NCBI GenBank assembly: GCA_966211795.1
Contig: CBIHNW010000004.1
Coordinates: forward strand, 163,789 to 227,788
Direction of reading: 5' to 3'
DNA: 64,000 bases
Origin: 21-14-0-10-47-8 sp966211795
Lineage (GTDB): Bacteria; Bdellovibrionota; Bdellovibrionia; Bdellovibrionales; Bdellovibrionaceae
Each line of letters begins with the position of its first letter. Position 1 is the first letter of the stretch. Below, one piece after another: positions 25,394 to 33,467 of this stretch. Both the position numbers and the translations under genes were made by a program. The notes below the pieces were generated by a model that was not told where the DNA came from, made no database searches, and saw only the letters and a program-made list of their open reading frames with translations.

Positions 25394-27570
25394 AATCACC
25401 CATCATTCTGCGAATATTTAAAGGCAATCAGCTAGTCGAAGTGAAACAGTTCGAAGCGGACCAGGTTATTTTTGGTCACGACGCCGAAGTCACGGTCGAT
25501 CTTGATGATCCCAATATTTCGGCGATTCACTGCCTGATCGAACTTCGCGATTCCGGTTACTATCTTTGTGACATGGGCTCGACGACGGGAACGAAGAAGA
25601 ACGGTCACCCCGTTTTGGACGAAGCGATTTCTTCGGGCGACAATATCGAAGTCGGTCCTTTCCGCATTCAATTTTTTGTCGGCGCACCAAAACCAAAGGT
25701 TCCTCCGGCAGACGTCACCGCGGCCATACCGGTTGCGGTTCCCGTCGAGCCGCCCGCACCTCCGGCAGCGGCTCTGCCGAAGCCACCGGCACCACCACCG
25801 GCTCCTCCGGCAGCGGCAGTTCCGCCGAAGGCCGCGCCGGCGACACCTCCGCCAAAAGCGAAAGTGCCAACACTTGATTCCGTGGTCGCGCCACCAGCAA
25901 CACCGGCGCCCGGATATGTGCCGCCCACCGCGCCGCCACCGGCCAGTGCTACACCGGCCGTCAAGCCACCGAAGCTTCCCGAAGTGCGCAAGGCGGGCGG
26001 GGAATCTTTCGTTCATAAAAAATCGAAATCCGCTGAGGGCACCTTTGCGCCCGCCAGCGAAATTCAAAATCTACAAGATTATTTGAAGCCCACCAAAGGT
26101 CCGGTGGTCGAAGTCATCGTGGCATGGCAAGAGCGCATTCTCGCGACTTACCATTACGGTGGTGATCAGAACGTGACGATTGGTTCGTCACCCAAAGCGG
26201 ACATCGCGGTGCCAGGTTCATTTATCAAGGGCGCGGTTCCGTTCCTTGAACTCAAGGGTGGTTGCCGTGTTTTGGCCGCCGTTGATATGGAAGTCAGCTT
26301 GCTCAATTCGTCTCAAGGCAAATTCGGCTTAGACGACATGATGAAAAATGGAAAAGCGTTAAAGGCAGGTCCTTCGAACGCCATCCGTTTGGACCAAGGC
26401 GAGCTCTTGTGTTTGTCATTGGATGATGGCGCGATTCAAATTTACGTTCGTTACGTCGCCAACACGATCAAGCCGATCTTGGCCACGCCGCTGGATTTCT
26501 CAGCTGGCGAGCTCACCGGTTTGATTGTCGCGCTGGTGATCGTGTCGTTGACCGCTCTTTACATGTCGGTCTACACGCCGACACCTCCGGATGTGAAAGA
26601 AGAAGAGCAGGTCCGCTTGGCGCAGTTTATTTACAATAAACCGCCACCGACCACGCCGCCGCCACCAGAGCCAACCATGCCTCCGGTCAAAAAAGAAGTG
26701 GAAGTGAAACCTCCGCCTCCGGTTGAACCCGAGAAGGTTAAAGTTGCGGAAGTGAAAAAAGAAACGGTTCAAAAAGGTAAGAAGGACTCGGTTGCGGCCG
26801 TGAAGCAAAAAGAAGCCGCCAAAGCTTCTGAAGTTCGTCCCAATCCTTCAAAAGTGGATCGTCCGAAAAAGTTCACTTCGATCAAGCATGGGGGCGCGAC
26901 GAAAATCGGCGAAACCGCTGGTGCTAACGCCCAGTCGGCAAAAGACGTGAATAAGGTCGGACTCTTGAGCGCCTTCGGTGGCGGCGGAGTCAGAAAAGAA
27001 CTGGATCAAGCGTACTCGGGTTCAGGGGAACTTTTGGGTATGGCCAACCAAGCGACCGGAAAATCAGGTCAGAATGAAAGTCGCGATGGCGATGACATTG
27101 GTTCAAAGATCAAAGACACCGGTGCCGGCGGTAAGGGCACCGCGACCCAAGGGATCGCGGGCATCGGAACCAAGGGTCGTGGCGGCGGTTCCAGCAACTA
27201 CGGATCCGGAATCGGCTTGGGCGGCAAAGGAAACGTGACGATCGATGCCGGTGGCGCGGATGAAGGATGGGAAGGAACCATCGACCGCGAAGCGGTTCGC
27301 CGCGTGATCCGCTCGATCCTGAATCAAATCAAGTCCTGCTACGAGCGCGAATTGCGCGTGAAAAAAGGTCTTGAAGGAAAAGTGGTCATCCAGTTTGAGA
27401 TCATGGAACAGGGACGCGTTCGTTCAGCGAAAACAAAAAATTCGTCGATGAGCAGCCCCGCCGTCGAATCCTGTGTCGCCGCTCGAATTCGGGAAGCTCG
27501 CTTTCCGGAACCGCCAGCGGGCACGATCGCCGTTGTTGACTATCCTTTCGTATTTGGTGCTCAAGAATAA
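25390..27570 (+). CDS. FHA/TonB-like transenvelope protein, GltG-like
   Basis: A 726-residue inner-membrane protein. TTG 25390 is the start, with GGAG 6 bases upstream and a 4-base overlap with the previous gene. Residues 1-95 are an FHA domain (DDPNISAIHCLIEL, GSTTGTKKNG). A Pro/Ala-rich linker (98-205) leads to a second FHA-like fold (about 235-365). One membrane helix (about 377-396) precedes Pro/Lys-rich and Gly-rich periplasmic segments and a C-terminal TonB-like domain (630-726, VIRSILNQIKSCYERELR, the AgmX/PglI C-terminal type). Myxococcus GltG has this cytoplasmic sensor plus periplasmic TonB design and works with the AglRQS channel, encoded next here. Confidence 0.85.
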   Translation: MKSPIILRIFKGNQLVEVKQFEADQVIFGHDAEVTVDLDDPNISAIHCLIELRDSGYYLCDMGSTTGTKKNGHPVLDEAISSGDNIEVGPFRIQFFVGAPKPKVPPADVTAAIPVAVPVEPPAPPAAALPKPPAPPPAPPAAAVPPKAAPATPPPKAKVPTLDSVVAPPATPAPGYVPPTAPPPASATPAVKPPKLPEVRKAGGESFVHKKSKSAEGTFAPASEIQNLQDYLKPTKGPVVEVIVAWQERILATYHYGGDQNVTIGSSPKADIAVPGSFIKGAVPFLELKGGCRVLAAVDMEVSLLNSSQGKFGLDDMMKNGKALKAGPSNAIRLDQGELLCLSLDDGAIQIYVRYVANTIKPILATPLDFSAGELTGLIVALVIVSLTALYMSVYTPTPPDVKEEEQVRLAQFIYNKPPPTTPPPPEPTMPPVKKEVEVKPPPPVEPEKVKVAEVKKETVQKGKKDSVAAVKQKEAAKASEVRPNPSKVDRPKKFTSIKHGGATKIGETAGANAQSAKDVNKVGLLSAFGGGGVRKELDQAYSGSGELLGMANQATGKSGQNESRDGDDIGSKIKDTGAGGKGTATQGIAGIGTKGRGGGSSNYGSGIGLGGKGNVTIDAGGADEGWEGTIDREAVRRVIRSILNQIKSCYERELRVKKGLEGKVVIQFEIMEQGRVRSAKTKNSSMSSPAVESCVAARIREARFPEPPAGTIAVVDYPFVFGAQE

Positions 27571-27583
27571 TTAAACTTTAAAA

Positions 27584-27599
27584 CCGGCGTGGACGCCGG
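27584..27599 (+). repeat. GC hairpin between GltG-like and TolQ-like genes
   Basis: CCGGCG-TGGA-CGCCGG is a perfect 6-base stem just after the GltG-like stop, without T-run. It stands 14 bases before a very strong AAGGAGG ribosome-binding site, so it could mark an RNA end or processing point that sets higher expression of the channel genes. Confidence 0.45.
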
Positions 27600-27625
27600 A
27601 TCAGTGTTCGTTCAAGGAGGAAAAA

Positions 27626-28300
27626 GTGGACCCAGCAGTAGCGCAAGCAGCAACGGATAATATGCCGTTATTCCAAAGAGCTTTCATGGAAGGTGGAGCG
27701 GTGATGTACGTCATCCTTCTCATCGGAATCATCACGGTCTTTCTGGTCGTCGAGAGATTCTTGGCTCTTAAAAACCTGACGGTGGATAAAAAAGAATTCA
27801 CCGACAACATCTTCGGCATGATCTTGCGGGGCGATCTTCGCCAGGCGATCACGTTCTGCGATTCTCGGCAGACGCCGTTGACCAACGTCATCAAGGCCGG
27901 TCTGGTGCAAGCCATGAACCGTCGCCCGGATGAAGAAGTGCAAGTGGCGATGGACGCCGCGGCCCTTCGTGAAACTCCGAAATTAGAAGGTTGGACATCG
28001 TTCTTGGCGGTGACGGGTAACGTCGCGGTCTTGGCGGGTCTGCTTGGAACCATCATCGGTATGATCACATCTTTCCGAGCGGTGGCCGCGGCCGATCCAG
28101 CGGAAAAAGCCGTCGAACTTTCAAAAGGTATCTCGCACGCCCTGAACTGTACCGCATTCGGTCTGCTCGTGGCGATCGTCTCGATCGTGGCTTACGGTTA
28201 CTTTCAGCTTCGCATCCAACGTGCGGAAAATGATGTCACCGAAAGCAGCATGAGTCTCTTGAACTTGGTTGCTAGCAACCGTGATAAACTGAAGGAATAA
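27626..28300 (+). CDS. TolQ/ExbB/MotA-family proton channel, AglR-like
   Basis: A 224-residue inner-membrane channel subunit. The GTG start is supported by AAGGAGG at 27614-27620. Three membrane helices are visible: about 25-47 (VMYVILLIGIITVFLVVERF), 135-157 (VTGNVAVLAGLLGTIIGMI) and 172-196 (LNCTAFGLLVAIVSIVAYGY), with the family-typical GLLGTIIGMI and ALNCTAFGLLVAI segments. With the two ExbD/TolR genes that follow it should form a proton-driven motor. The match to the AglR subunit of the Myxococcus gliding motor rests on the glt-like neighbours. Confidence 0.88.
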   Translation: MDPAVAQAATDNMPLFQRAFMEGGAVMYVILLIGIITVFLVVERFLALKNLTVDKKEFTDNIFGMILRGDLRQAITFCDSRQTPLTNVIKAGLVQAMNRRPDEEVQVAMDAAALRETPKLEGWTSFLAVTGNVAVLAGLLGTIIGMITSFRAVAAADPAEKAVELSKGISHALNCTAFGLLVAIVSIVAYGYFQLRIQRAENDVTESSMSLLNLVASNRDKLKE

Positions 28301-28303
28301 GCC

Positions 28304-28774
28304 ATGGCACATATCGAATCGGGTGGTGGTAAAGGTCGCAAAGTTTCGCTCGAGCTCAACCTCGTGCCGTTCATCGATTTGATGAGCGTCTTGATCACCT
28401 TTCTCTTGATCACCGCGGTTTGGTCTCAGGTGTCCATGATCCAGGTTGGCAGTTCGTTGTACGGAAAAAAGAACGATCAGGCTCCCCAAATTCCTCCGGA
28501 GGCTGATGTTGTTTTGAAGTTGGACATCCGACCCACAGGGTATCTTCTGACTCTCGGCAAACAGGCGATCACGATCCCGCTGCTCAACAAAGAGTATGAT
28601 GAAGCGGGGCTGATCGCTCAGCTCGAAAAAGCAAAGCAATTGTATCCCAACAAATCGGATGCCGCGATCGCCATGTCGGATGATCTCCCGTATGAACGGT
28701 TGATCAAGGGCATGGATGGATTCTTGAAAGCGGGCTTTCCGCAAATCTCTGTTTTGACAGGGGGACCGAACTAA
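28304..28774 (+). CDS. ExbD/TolR-family protein 1 (AglQ/AglS-like)
   Basis: A 156-residue motor subunit with one N-terminal membrane helix (about 20-42) and a periplasmic domain. The essential membrane Asp is kept: LNLVPFIDLMSVL, Asp25. It begins 4 bases after the TolQ-like gene and its stop overlaps the next ExbD-like gene (TAATG). Periplasmic residues 60-150 show the ExbD fold pattern (VVLKLDIRPTGYLLTLGKQ). Two TolR paralogues with one TolQ is the composition of Myxococcus AglRQS. Confidence 0.88.
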   Translation: MAHIESGGGKGRKVSLELNLVPFIDLMSVLITFLLITAVWSQVSMIQVGSSLYGKKNDQAPQIPPEADVVLKLDIRPTGYLLTLGKQAITIPLLNKEYDEAGLIAQLEKAKQLYPNKSDAAIAMSDDLPYERLIKGMDGFLKAGFPQISVLTGGPN

Positions 28775-29352
28775 TGCCAATCCATCCGCCGGGCGAACGA
28801 TTTCGCTACAATCGCAATATGAAAAAGAAAAAAGGAAAACGTGAAGTCGCGGCGGTTCTGCAGCTGACGGCGATGGTCGACATGTTCACGGTTCTCGTCG
28901 TTTTCCTTTTGCAAAACTATAATGTCACCGGACAGGTTCTTTACATTCCAAAAGAAGTCGTTCTGCCAAAAGCGGAAAAGATCAAAGAACTGAAGCCCGC
29001 GGTCGTCGTGACCATTTCCGACAAGGAAGTGCTTCTCGATAAGAACGTGGTCATCACCGCTCAGGCTTTGCGAAGCCAAGAGTCCTGGATGATCGAGTCC
29101 CTTCACAAAGGACTGACCGAGGCCTTGAAAAATGCCCGCGAAGACTATGAGAAGAGCTTGCAAACCAAGCTGCAAACGGCCGTCGATGCGGCTCGCGGCG
29201 AAAAAGACAAAGATCAAACGCCATGGAACAAGGTGACAATTCAGGCCGATAAAGGAATTGATTTTCTCACCGTTAAGAAAGTGATGTACACAGTCACTGA
29301 AGCAGGAGCGGGCGAGATCAATTTTGCTGTCAGCAAAGAAAAAGCCCAGTAA
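28774..29352 (+). CDS. ExbD/TolR-family protein 2 (AglS/AglQ-like)
   Basis: A 192-residue second TolR-type subunit. Residues 1-24 are basic (KKKKGKR) and the membrane helix (about 28-50) contains LQLTAMVDMFTVLVVFL with the conserved Asp36. The periplasmic domain is longer than that of its partner, with a charged helical insert (about 110-150, LKNAREDYEKSLQTKLQ). Start at 28774 overlaps the preceding stop; ATG 28819 (MKKKKGKR) is an alternative. It closes the motility locus; lptC/A starts 10 bases later. Confidence 0.88.
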   Translation: MPIHPPGERFRYNRNMKKKKGKREVAAVLQLTAMVDMFTVLVVFLLQNYNVTGQVLYIPKEVVLPKAEKIKELKPAVVVTISDKEVLLDKNVVITAQALRSQESWMIESLHKGLTEALKNAREDYEKSLQTKLQTAVDAARGEKDKDQTPWNKVTIQADKGIDFLTVKKVMYTVTEAGAGEINFAVSKEKAQ

Positions 29353-29361
29353 TATTTTTTG

Positions 29362-30351
29362 ATGCGGAAACTGACCGGTATTCTATTTGCGATCTTCATG
29401 GTTCTACTTTTCTTGGAGATCTGGGTCGGTTTCCCTATTTCTCTCGAACACGAAAATCAGCCAGAAGCGACGGCCGCGGCCGACAAATCACAGCCTCCGG
29501 CCAATCCCGCCACTCCGACCACATTGCAAACTCAACAAAAAATGCAGGGTGTGCACTTGGTGGAAAGCCGTAAGGGTGCACGCGACTGGGAGCTTTTTTC
29601 GGAAGCCGCCGAAAATTCGAAGGGCGTTGGCGCGTGGAATCTGAACAAGGTCCGCGTCCTTTTTTATAACAATGATCATGTGGATTTTATCGTCACCGGG
29701 GATCGGGGCGCGATCGACTCGGGCAGCAAAGACATGAAGATCGAAGGCAATGTCATCACGAAATCTGCGAATGGTTACACTTTTGAAAGCAATTCGGTGA
29801 CCTACCTTTCCGCCAGCCGCACGATTCTCAGTCCGGAGCAGATTAAAATGATGGGTCCTCCGGATGAAAAAGGAAAAGGCTTGTTGCTGACGGGCGCAAA
29901 AATGGAAGCGCATGTGGAAGACAGTCTGATGAAAATCAGCGACAAGGTGGTGGCCACCAAGCAGCTGAGCGAGGGCAAGCAATTTCAAATCAAAAGCAGA
30001 AATGCCGAATTTTCGGGCAAAAATCGTTTGGCGCATTTCATCGGGGATGTTTCGATTGATGTTGGCGGCATGAAAATGGAAGGTCCCGAGGCCAACTTTG
30101 TTTATCGACCCGGAGCAGATATTCTTCAATCGGTGGTGGTGAAAGGCGGCGTCAAGGTCAGCGATGTCGACAAGTTTGCGACGTCTGATACGGTCAAATT
30201 TGATCCAGAACAGAATAAGTTTACCTTTAATGGGCGACCACGCGTCGTGCAAAACAACGACGAGATCACGGGCGAGCAAATTGTCTTCATCGATGGCGGA
30301 AAAAAGGTTAAGGTTGAGAAAATTCGCGCCCGGATGGAAAAAAAAGAATGA
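29362..30351 (+). CDS. LptC-LptA fusion, LPS transport periplasmic bridge
   Basis: A 329-residue protein anchored by an N-terminal membrane helix (about 6-25). Residues about 45-195 read as LptC (GVHLVESRKGARDWELFSEAAE, FIVTGDRGAIDSGSKDMKIEGN) and residues about 200-328 as the LptA/OstA beta-jellyroll (FQIKSRNAEFSGKNRLAHFIGD, FNGRPRVVQNNDEITGEQIV). Separate LptC and LptA are about 190 and 185 residues, so this is a compact fusion that would carry LPS from the LptBFG extractor toward LptD without a detachable LptA. It overlaps lptB by ATGA. The TTG just before the ATG is not needed. Confidence 0.8.
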   Translation: MRKLTGILFAIFMVLLFLEIWVGFPISLEHENQPEATAAADKSQPPANPATPTTLQTQQKMQGVHLVESRKGARDWELFSEAAENSKGVGAWNLNKVRVLFYNNDHVDFIVTGDRGAIDSGSKDMKIEGNVITKSANGYTFESNSVTYLSASRTILSPEQIKMMGPPDEKGKGLLLTGAKMEAHVEDSLMKISDKVVATKQLSEGKQFQIKSRNAEFSGKNRLAHFIGDVSIDVGGMKMEGPEANFVYRPGADILQSVVVKGGVKVSDVDKFATSDTVKFDPEQNKFTFNGRPRVVQNNDEITGEQIVFIDGGKKVKVEKIRARMEKKE

Positions 30352-31070
30352 GTCTGCTGACCGTTTCCCACATTTCAAAAACCTACAAAAAACGCAAGGT
30401 CGTGAACGACGTTTCGTTTTCGGTCGAGTCTGGGAATGTGGTGGGATTGTTGGGGCCAAATGGAGCCGGGAAAACCACCAGCTTTTACATGGTGGTCGGA
30501 TTGGTCCAAGCGGATACGGGCGACATCCTTCTGGATCAAGATTCCATCGGCAAAGACCCCATGTACAAGCGGGCCCGTGTGGGTCTCAGTTACCTGGCGC
30601 AAGAGCCCAGCATTTTTCGCAAGCTCACCGTTTCCGAGAATATTCAAGTGGCCCTCGAGGCGCACGGATATTCGGATTCCAGAAAAGCTGAAAAACTGGA
30701 AAGCTTACTCCAAGACTTTCGTATTACTCATATTAAAGATAGCTTTGGATACTCGTTGTCAGGCGGTGAAAGGCGACGTGTGGAAATCGCGCGCGCTTTG
30801 GCGGGAGCGCCTAAATTCTTGCTGCTAGATGAGCCCTTTGCCGGAATTGATCCGATTGCCGTTGCCGACATTCAAGACATTATCCGGCATTTGAAAGCTC
30901 AAGGAATTGGCATCCTGATCACAGACCATAACGTTCGTGAAACCCTCGGTATTTGTGATCGCGCTTACATCCTGAAAGATGGCCAGATTCAAGTCCAGGG
31001 GACATCTCACGAAATAGCCAACTCTGAGCTAGCCAAAAAGTTTTATTTGGGCGAAAATTTTAAATTGTAG
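30348..31070 (+). CDS. lptB: LPS export ABC transporter ATPase
   Basis: LptB powers LPS extraction from the inner membrane with LptF and LptG. The 240-residue protein has Walker A GPNGAGKTT, the Q-loop YLAQEPSIFRKLTV, the signature LSGGERRRVEIARAL, Walker B LLLDEPFAGIDPIAV and the H-loop ITDHNVRETL, all in the LptB (YhbG) style. It overlaps the lptC/A fusion by ATGA and precedes rpoN by 240 bases, the classical lptB-rpoN order. lptF and lptG are not in the window. Confidence 0.97.
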   Translation: MSLLTVSHISKTYKKRKVVNDVSFSVESGNVVGLLGPNGAGKTTSFYMVVGLVQADTGDILLDQDSIGKDPMYKRARVGLSYLAQEPSIFRKLTVSENIQVALEAHGYSDSRKAEKLESLLQDFRITHIKDSFGYSLSGGERRRVEIARALAGAPKFLLLDEPFAGIDPIAVADIQDIIRHLKAQGIGILITDHNVRETLGICDRAYILKDGQIQVQGTSHEIANSELAKKFYLGENFKL

Positions 31071-31221
31071 GGCCTCAGCTTTGTCGGTCTGATTTTTTGC
31101 GTGTTGCATCCTGGGGCACAGAAAAACCCAATCTGACAAAACATGATAAGCTCAAAGCGAAAATCAAAGCGAAAAGGTGTTGCAAGGTCGATGCCGTCAA
31201 TGATTCGCTAGAACGATAAGA

Positions 31222-31249
31222 GATCGAGAGAAGATCGATAAGGGATCGA
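31222..31249 (+). repeat. Three GATCGA repeats spaced 11 bases, rpoN leader
   Basis: GATCGA occurs at 31222, 31233 and 31244, each exactly 11 bases after the last, so all face the same side of the helix. The surrounding leader (about 31214-31304) is strikingly purine-rich on the + strand and contains GTCTTC-AAG-GAAGAC at 31260-31274. It may be a protein-binding array or an RNA feature of the rpoN message. Confidence 0.5.
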
Positions 31250-31310
31250 GTTAGAGAAGGTCTTCAAGGAAGACAAGAGTAGAGACAAGAAGAAAGACAA
31301 GGAGCCGAGC

Positions 31311-32744
31311 TTGGCAGTCCAGTTGAGACAGTCGATGAATTTAAGCCAAACATTGCGGATGACTCCGCAATTGCAACAAGCCATCAAGCTTTTGCAATTG
31401 TCCCGCATGGAATTGGAAACGGCTGTCCGCAAAGAGCTCGAAGAAAATCCGATTCTCGAAGAGACGCAAGATCTGAAAGAAGACGATCTCAAGCGAACCA
31501 AAGAAGCGGCGGACACCGTCGATCCTTCGGCGGAAAATACCAGCAACGACCAAGACCCGCAGAAGCAAGATGAATTCGAGTGGGAATCCTATCTCGAAAA
31601 CTCTTACAAACCTCCGCAGCAAATGGGCGGTGGTAACGAAGAGATCATGAATTATGAAAACGTGATCTCGACCACGGAATCTTTGCATGACTATTTGATG
31701 TGGCAAGCAAAGATGTTCGGCTTTGCGGAAGACGAGCTGGCGTTTGCCGAGCTCTTGATCAATTACATCGACGACGACGGATACATCTTAACGCCACTGG
31801 CGGAAATCGCCGAAAGCGAAAAAGTCGCTGTCAATGATCTCGAAGACGTCCTGAAATTCGTGCAAGAATTCGATCCTCCGGGCGTTGGCGCTCGCGATTT
31901 GAAAGAATGCCTTTTGATTCAGGCCAAGGCGATTGAGGAAGACACTCATGATCTGGTGAACCTGATCAACAATCACTTGAAAGATCTGGAAAAGAAAAAC
32001 TTTGAAGGCATCGCCCGCACCATGGGACGCGAGATCAGCGAAGTCGCGGACATGTGCAAAATCATCTACGCGATGGACCCGAAGCCTGGACGTGCCTATG
32101 CGCCGGCCGATACCCAGTACGTCACGCCTGACGTTTACGTTTACAAAGTCGGTGACGATTACATGGTGTCTTTGAACGAAGACGGCTTGCCGCGTTTGAA
32201 GATTTCGAATTTTTATAAAAACATGCTGAAGGGTGCTGGCGGAAACGAAAAGACCCAGGACTATATCCAGGACAAATTGCGTTCGGCGGTGTGGTTGATC
32301 AAATCGATCCACCAACGTCAGCGCACGATCTACAAAGTCACGGACAGTATCGTGAAGCATCAGCGCGAGTTTTTGGACAAGGGCGCTGGTTTTATCAAGC
32401 CGATGGTCTTGCGCGATATCGCAAATGACATCGGCATGCACGAATCCACCGTCAGCCGCGTGACCACCGCCAAGTACGTGCACACGCCGCAGGGAATTTT
32501 CGAGCTCAAGTATTTCTTCAACTCGGGGATTGCGACTTCGGATGGCGATTCATTGGCGAGCGAATCAGTGAAGCTCAAGATCAAGGAATTGATCTCGAAG
32601 GAAGATTCGAAAAGTCCGTATTCGGATCAGCAAATCGTCGATTTGTTGAAAAAAGAAGGCATCGAAATCGCGCGTCGAACAGTGGCCAAGTACCGTGATG
32701 TGCTTCGCATCCTGCCGTCGAGCCGAAGAAAAAAGATTTTTTAA
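31311..32744 (+). CDS. rpoN: RNA polymerase sigma-54 factor
   Basis: A 477-residue sigma-54. TTG is the start, with AAGGAG 6 bases upstream. Region I is Gln/Leu-rich (LRQSMNLSQTLRMTPQLQQ), region II is acidic (55-105), the core-binding domain covers about 115-300, and the DNA-binding part ends in the RpoN box ARRTVAKYRD near residue 460. It follows lptB as in many proteobacteria. At least one dependent activator (9352-10599) is in the same window. The purine-rich leader with GATCGA repeats may regulate it. Confidence 0.97.
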   Translation: MAVQLRQSMNLSQTLRMTPQLQQAIKLLQLSRMELETAVRKELEENPILEETQDLKEDDLKRTKEAADTVDPSAENTSNDQDPQKQDEFEWESYLENSYKPPQQMGGGNEEIMNYENVISTTESLHDYLMWQAKMFGFAEDELAFAELLINYIDDDGYILTPLAEIAESEKVAVNDLEDVLKFVQEFDPPGVGARDLKECLLIQAKAIEEDTHDLVNLINNHLKDLEKKNFEGIARTMGREISEVADMCKIIYAMDPKPGRAYAPADTQYVTPDVYVYKVGDDYMVSLNEDGLPRLKISNFYKNMLKGAGGNEKTQDYIQDKLRSAVWLIKSIHQRQRTIYKVTDSIVKHQREFLDKGAGFIKPMVLRDIANDIGMHESTVSRVTTAKYVHTPQGIFELKYFFNSGIATSDGDSLASESVKLKIKELISKEDSKSPYSDQQIVDLLKKEGIEIARRTVAKYRDVLRILPSSRRKKIF

Positions 32745-32750
32745 AAACCG

Positions 32751-33467
32751 ATGATCAGCATTGTCATTCCCGTTTATAACGAAGAGCAGATTCTGCAAGA
32801 TAGCGTTGCGCGCTTGTCGGAATGGCTATCGCTCAGAACCACACCCTTTGAGGTCCTGGTGGTCGATAACGGGAGCACGGACCGCACTCCAGAGATCGCC
32901 AAAGAACTGACCAAAAACTATTCTTGGTTTCGTTTTTTTCAAATCCCCCAGAAAAGTGTCGGTAAGGCTTTTGCCAAAGGCGTGCGGGAAGCGCGCTATC
33001 CCTATATCATCTCCCTGGATTGCGACCTGTCGGTTGATTTGATTTTCATTCAGTATGCGGAAAGTCTGCTCAAGTATTCCGCGATGGTGGTTGGTTCGAA
33101 AACCTTGGGGAGCCAGAAGCGCTCTTTCGTCCGCGTTTTGGGGAGCCAATTCTATCTCTTCGTCACCCAGGTTTTATTCAATATGACGATCACGGATTTT
33201 TCCATGAGCGCCAAGGGCTACCGCAAAGATTTGATCATGCCGGTCTTGGACGAAATCGATTGGTGGACGGCTTACGTTTTTGAAATCTGCGTGTGGTTGA
33301 TTCAGCATCAAAAGACGGTGATTCAGGTCGGTGTGTCCTGCGAAGACCTGCGTAAAAGCCGCTTCAACATTTGGCACGAAGGATTTTACCGCTACAGCAA
33401 TCTCTTCCGAGTTTGGAAAGAGCTGAAAAACCCTGATTCTTGGTTTCACCGCATCCGGGTCCCATGA
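32751..33467 (+). CDS. Family 2 glycosyltransferase (dolichol-phosphate-mannose synthase type)
   Basis: A 238-residue GT2 enzyme with the GT-A start MISIVIPVYNEEQIL, the nucleotide-sugar motif VVDNGSTDRTPEIA and a DxD-like SLDCDLSVD. There is no membrane anchor at the C-terminus. Enzymes of this class usually load a sugar on a polyprenyl phosphate that a membrane GT-C transferase then uses; the next gene encodes a candidate for that step. It begins 6 bases after rpoN and overlaps the next gene by ATGA, so the three following genes form one unit with rpoN. Confidence 0.88.
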   Translation: MISIVIPVYNEEQILQDSVARLSEWLSLRTTPFEVLVVDNGSTDRTPEIAKELTKNYSWFRFFQIPQKSVGKAFAKGVREARYPYIISLDCDLSVDLIFIQYAESLLKYSAMVVGSKTLGSQKRSFVRVLGSQFYLFVTQVLFNMTITDFSMSAKGYRKDLIMPVLDEIDWWTAYVFEICVWLIQHQKTVIQVGVSCEDLRKSRFNIWHEGFYRYSNLFRVWKELKNPDSWFHRIRVP

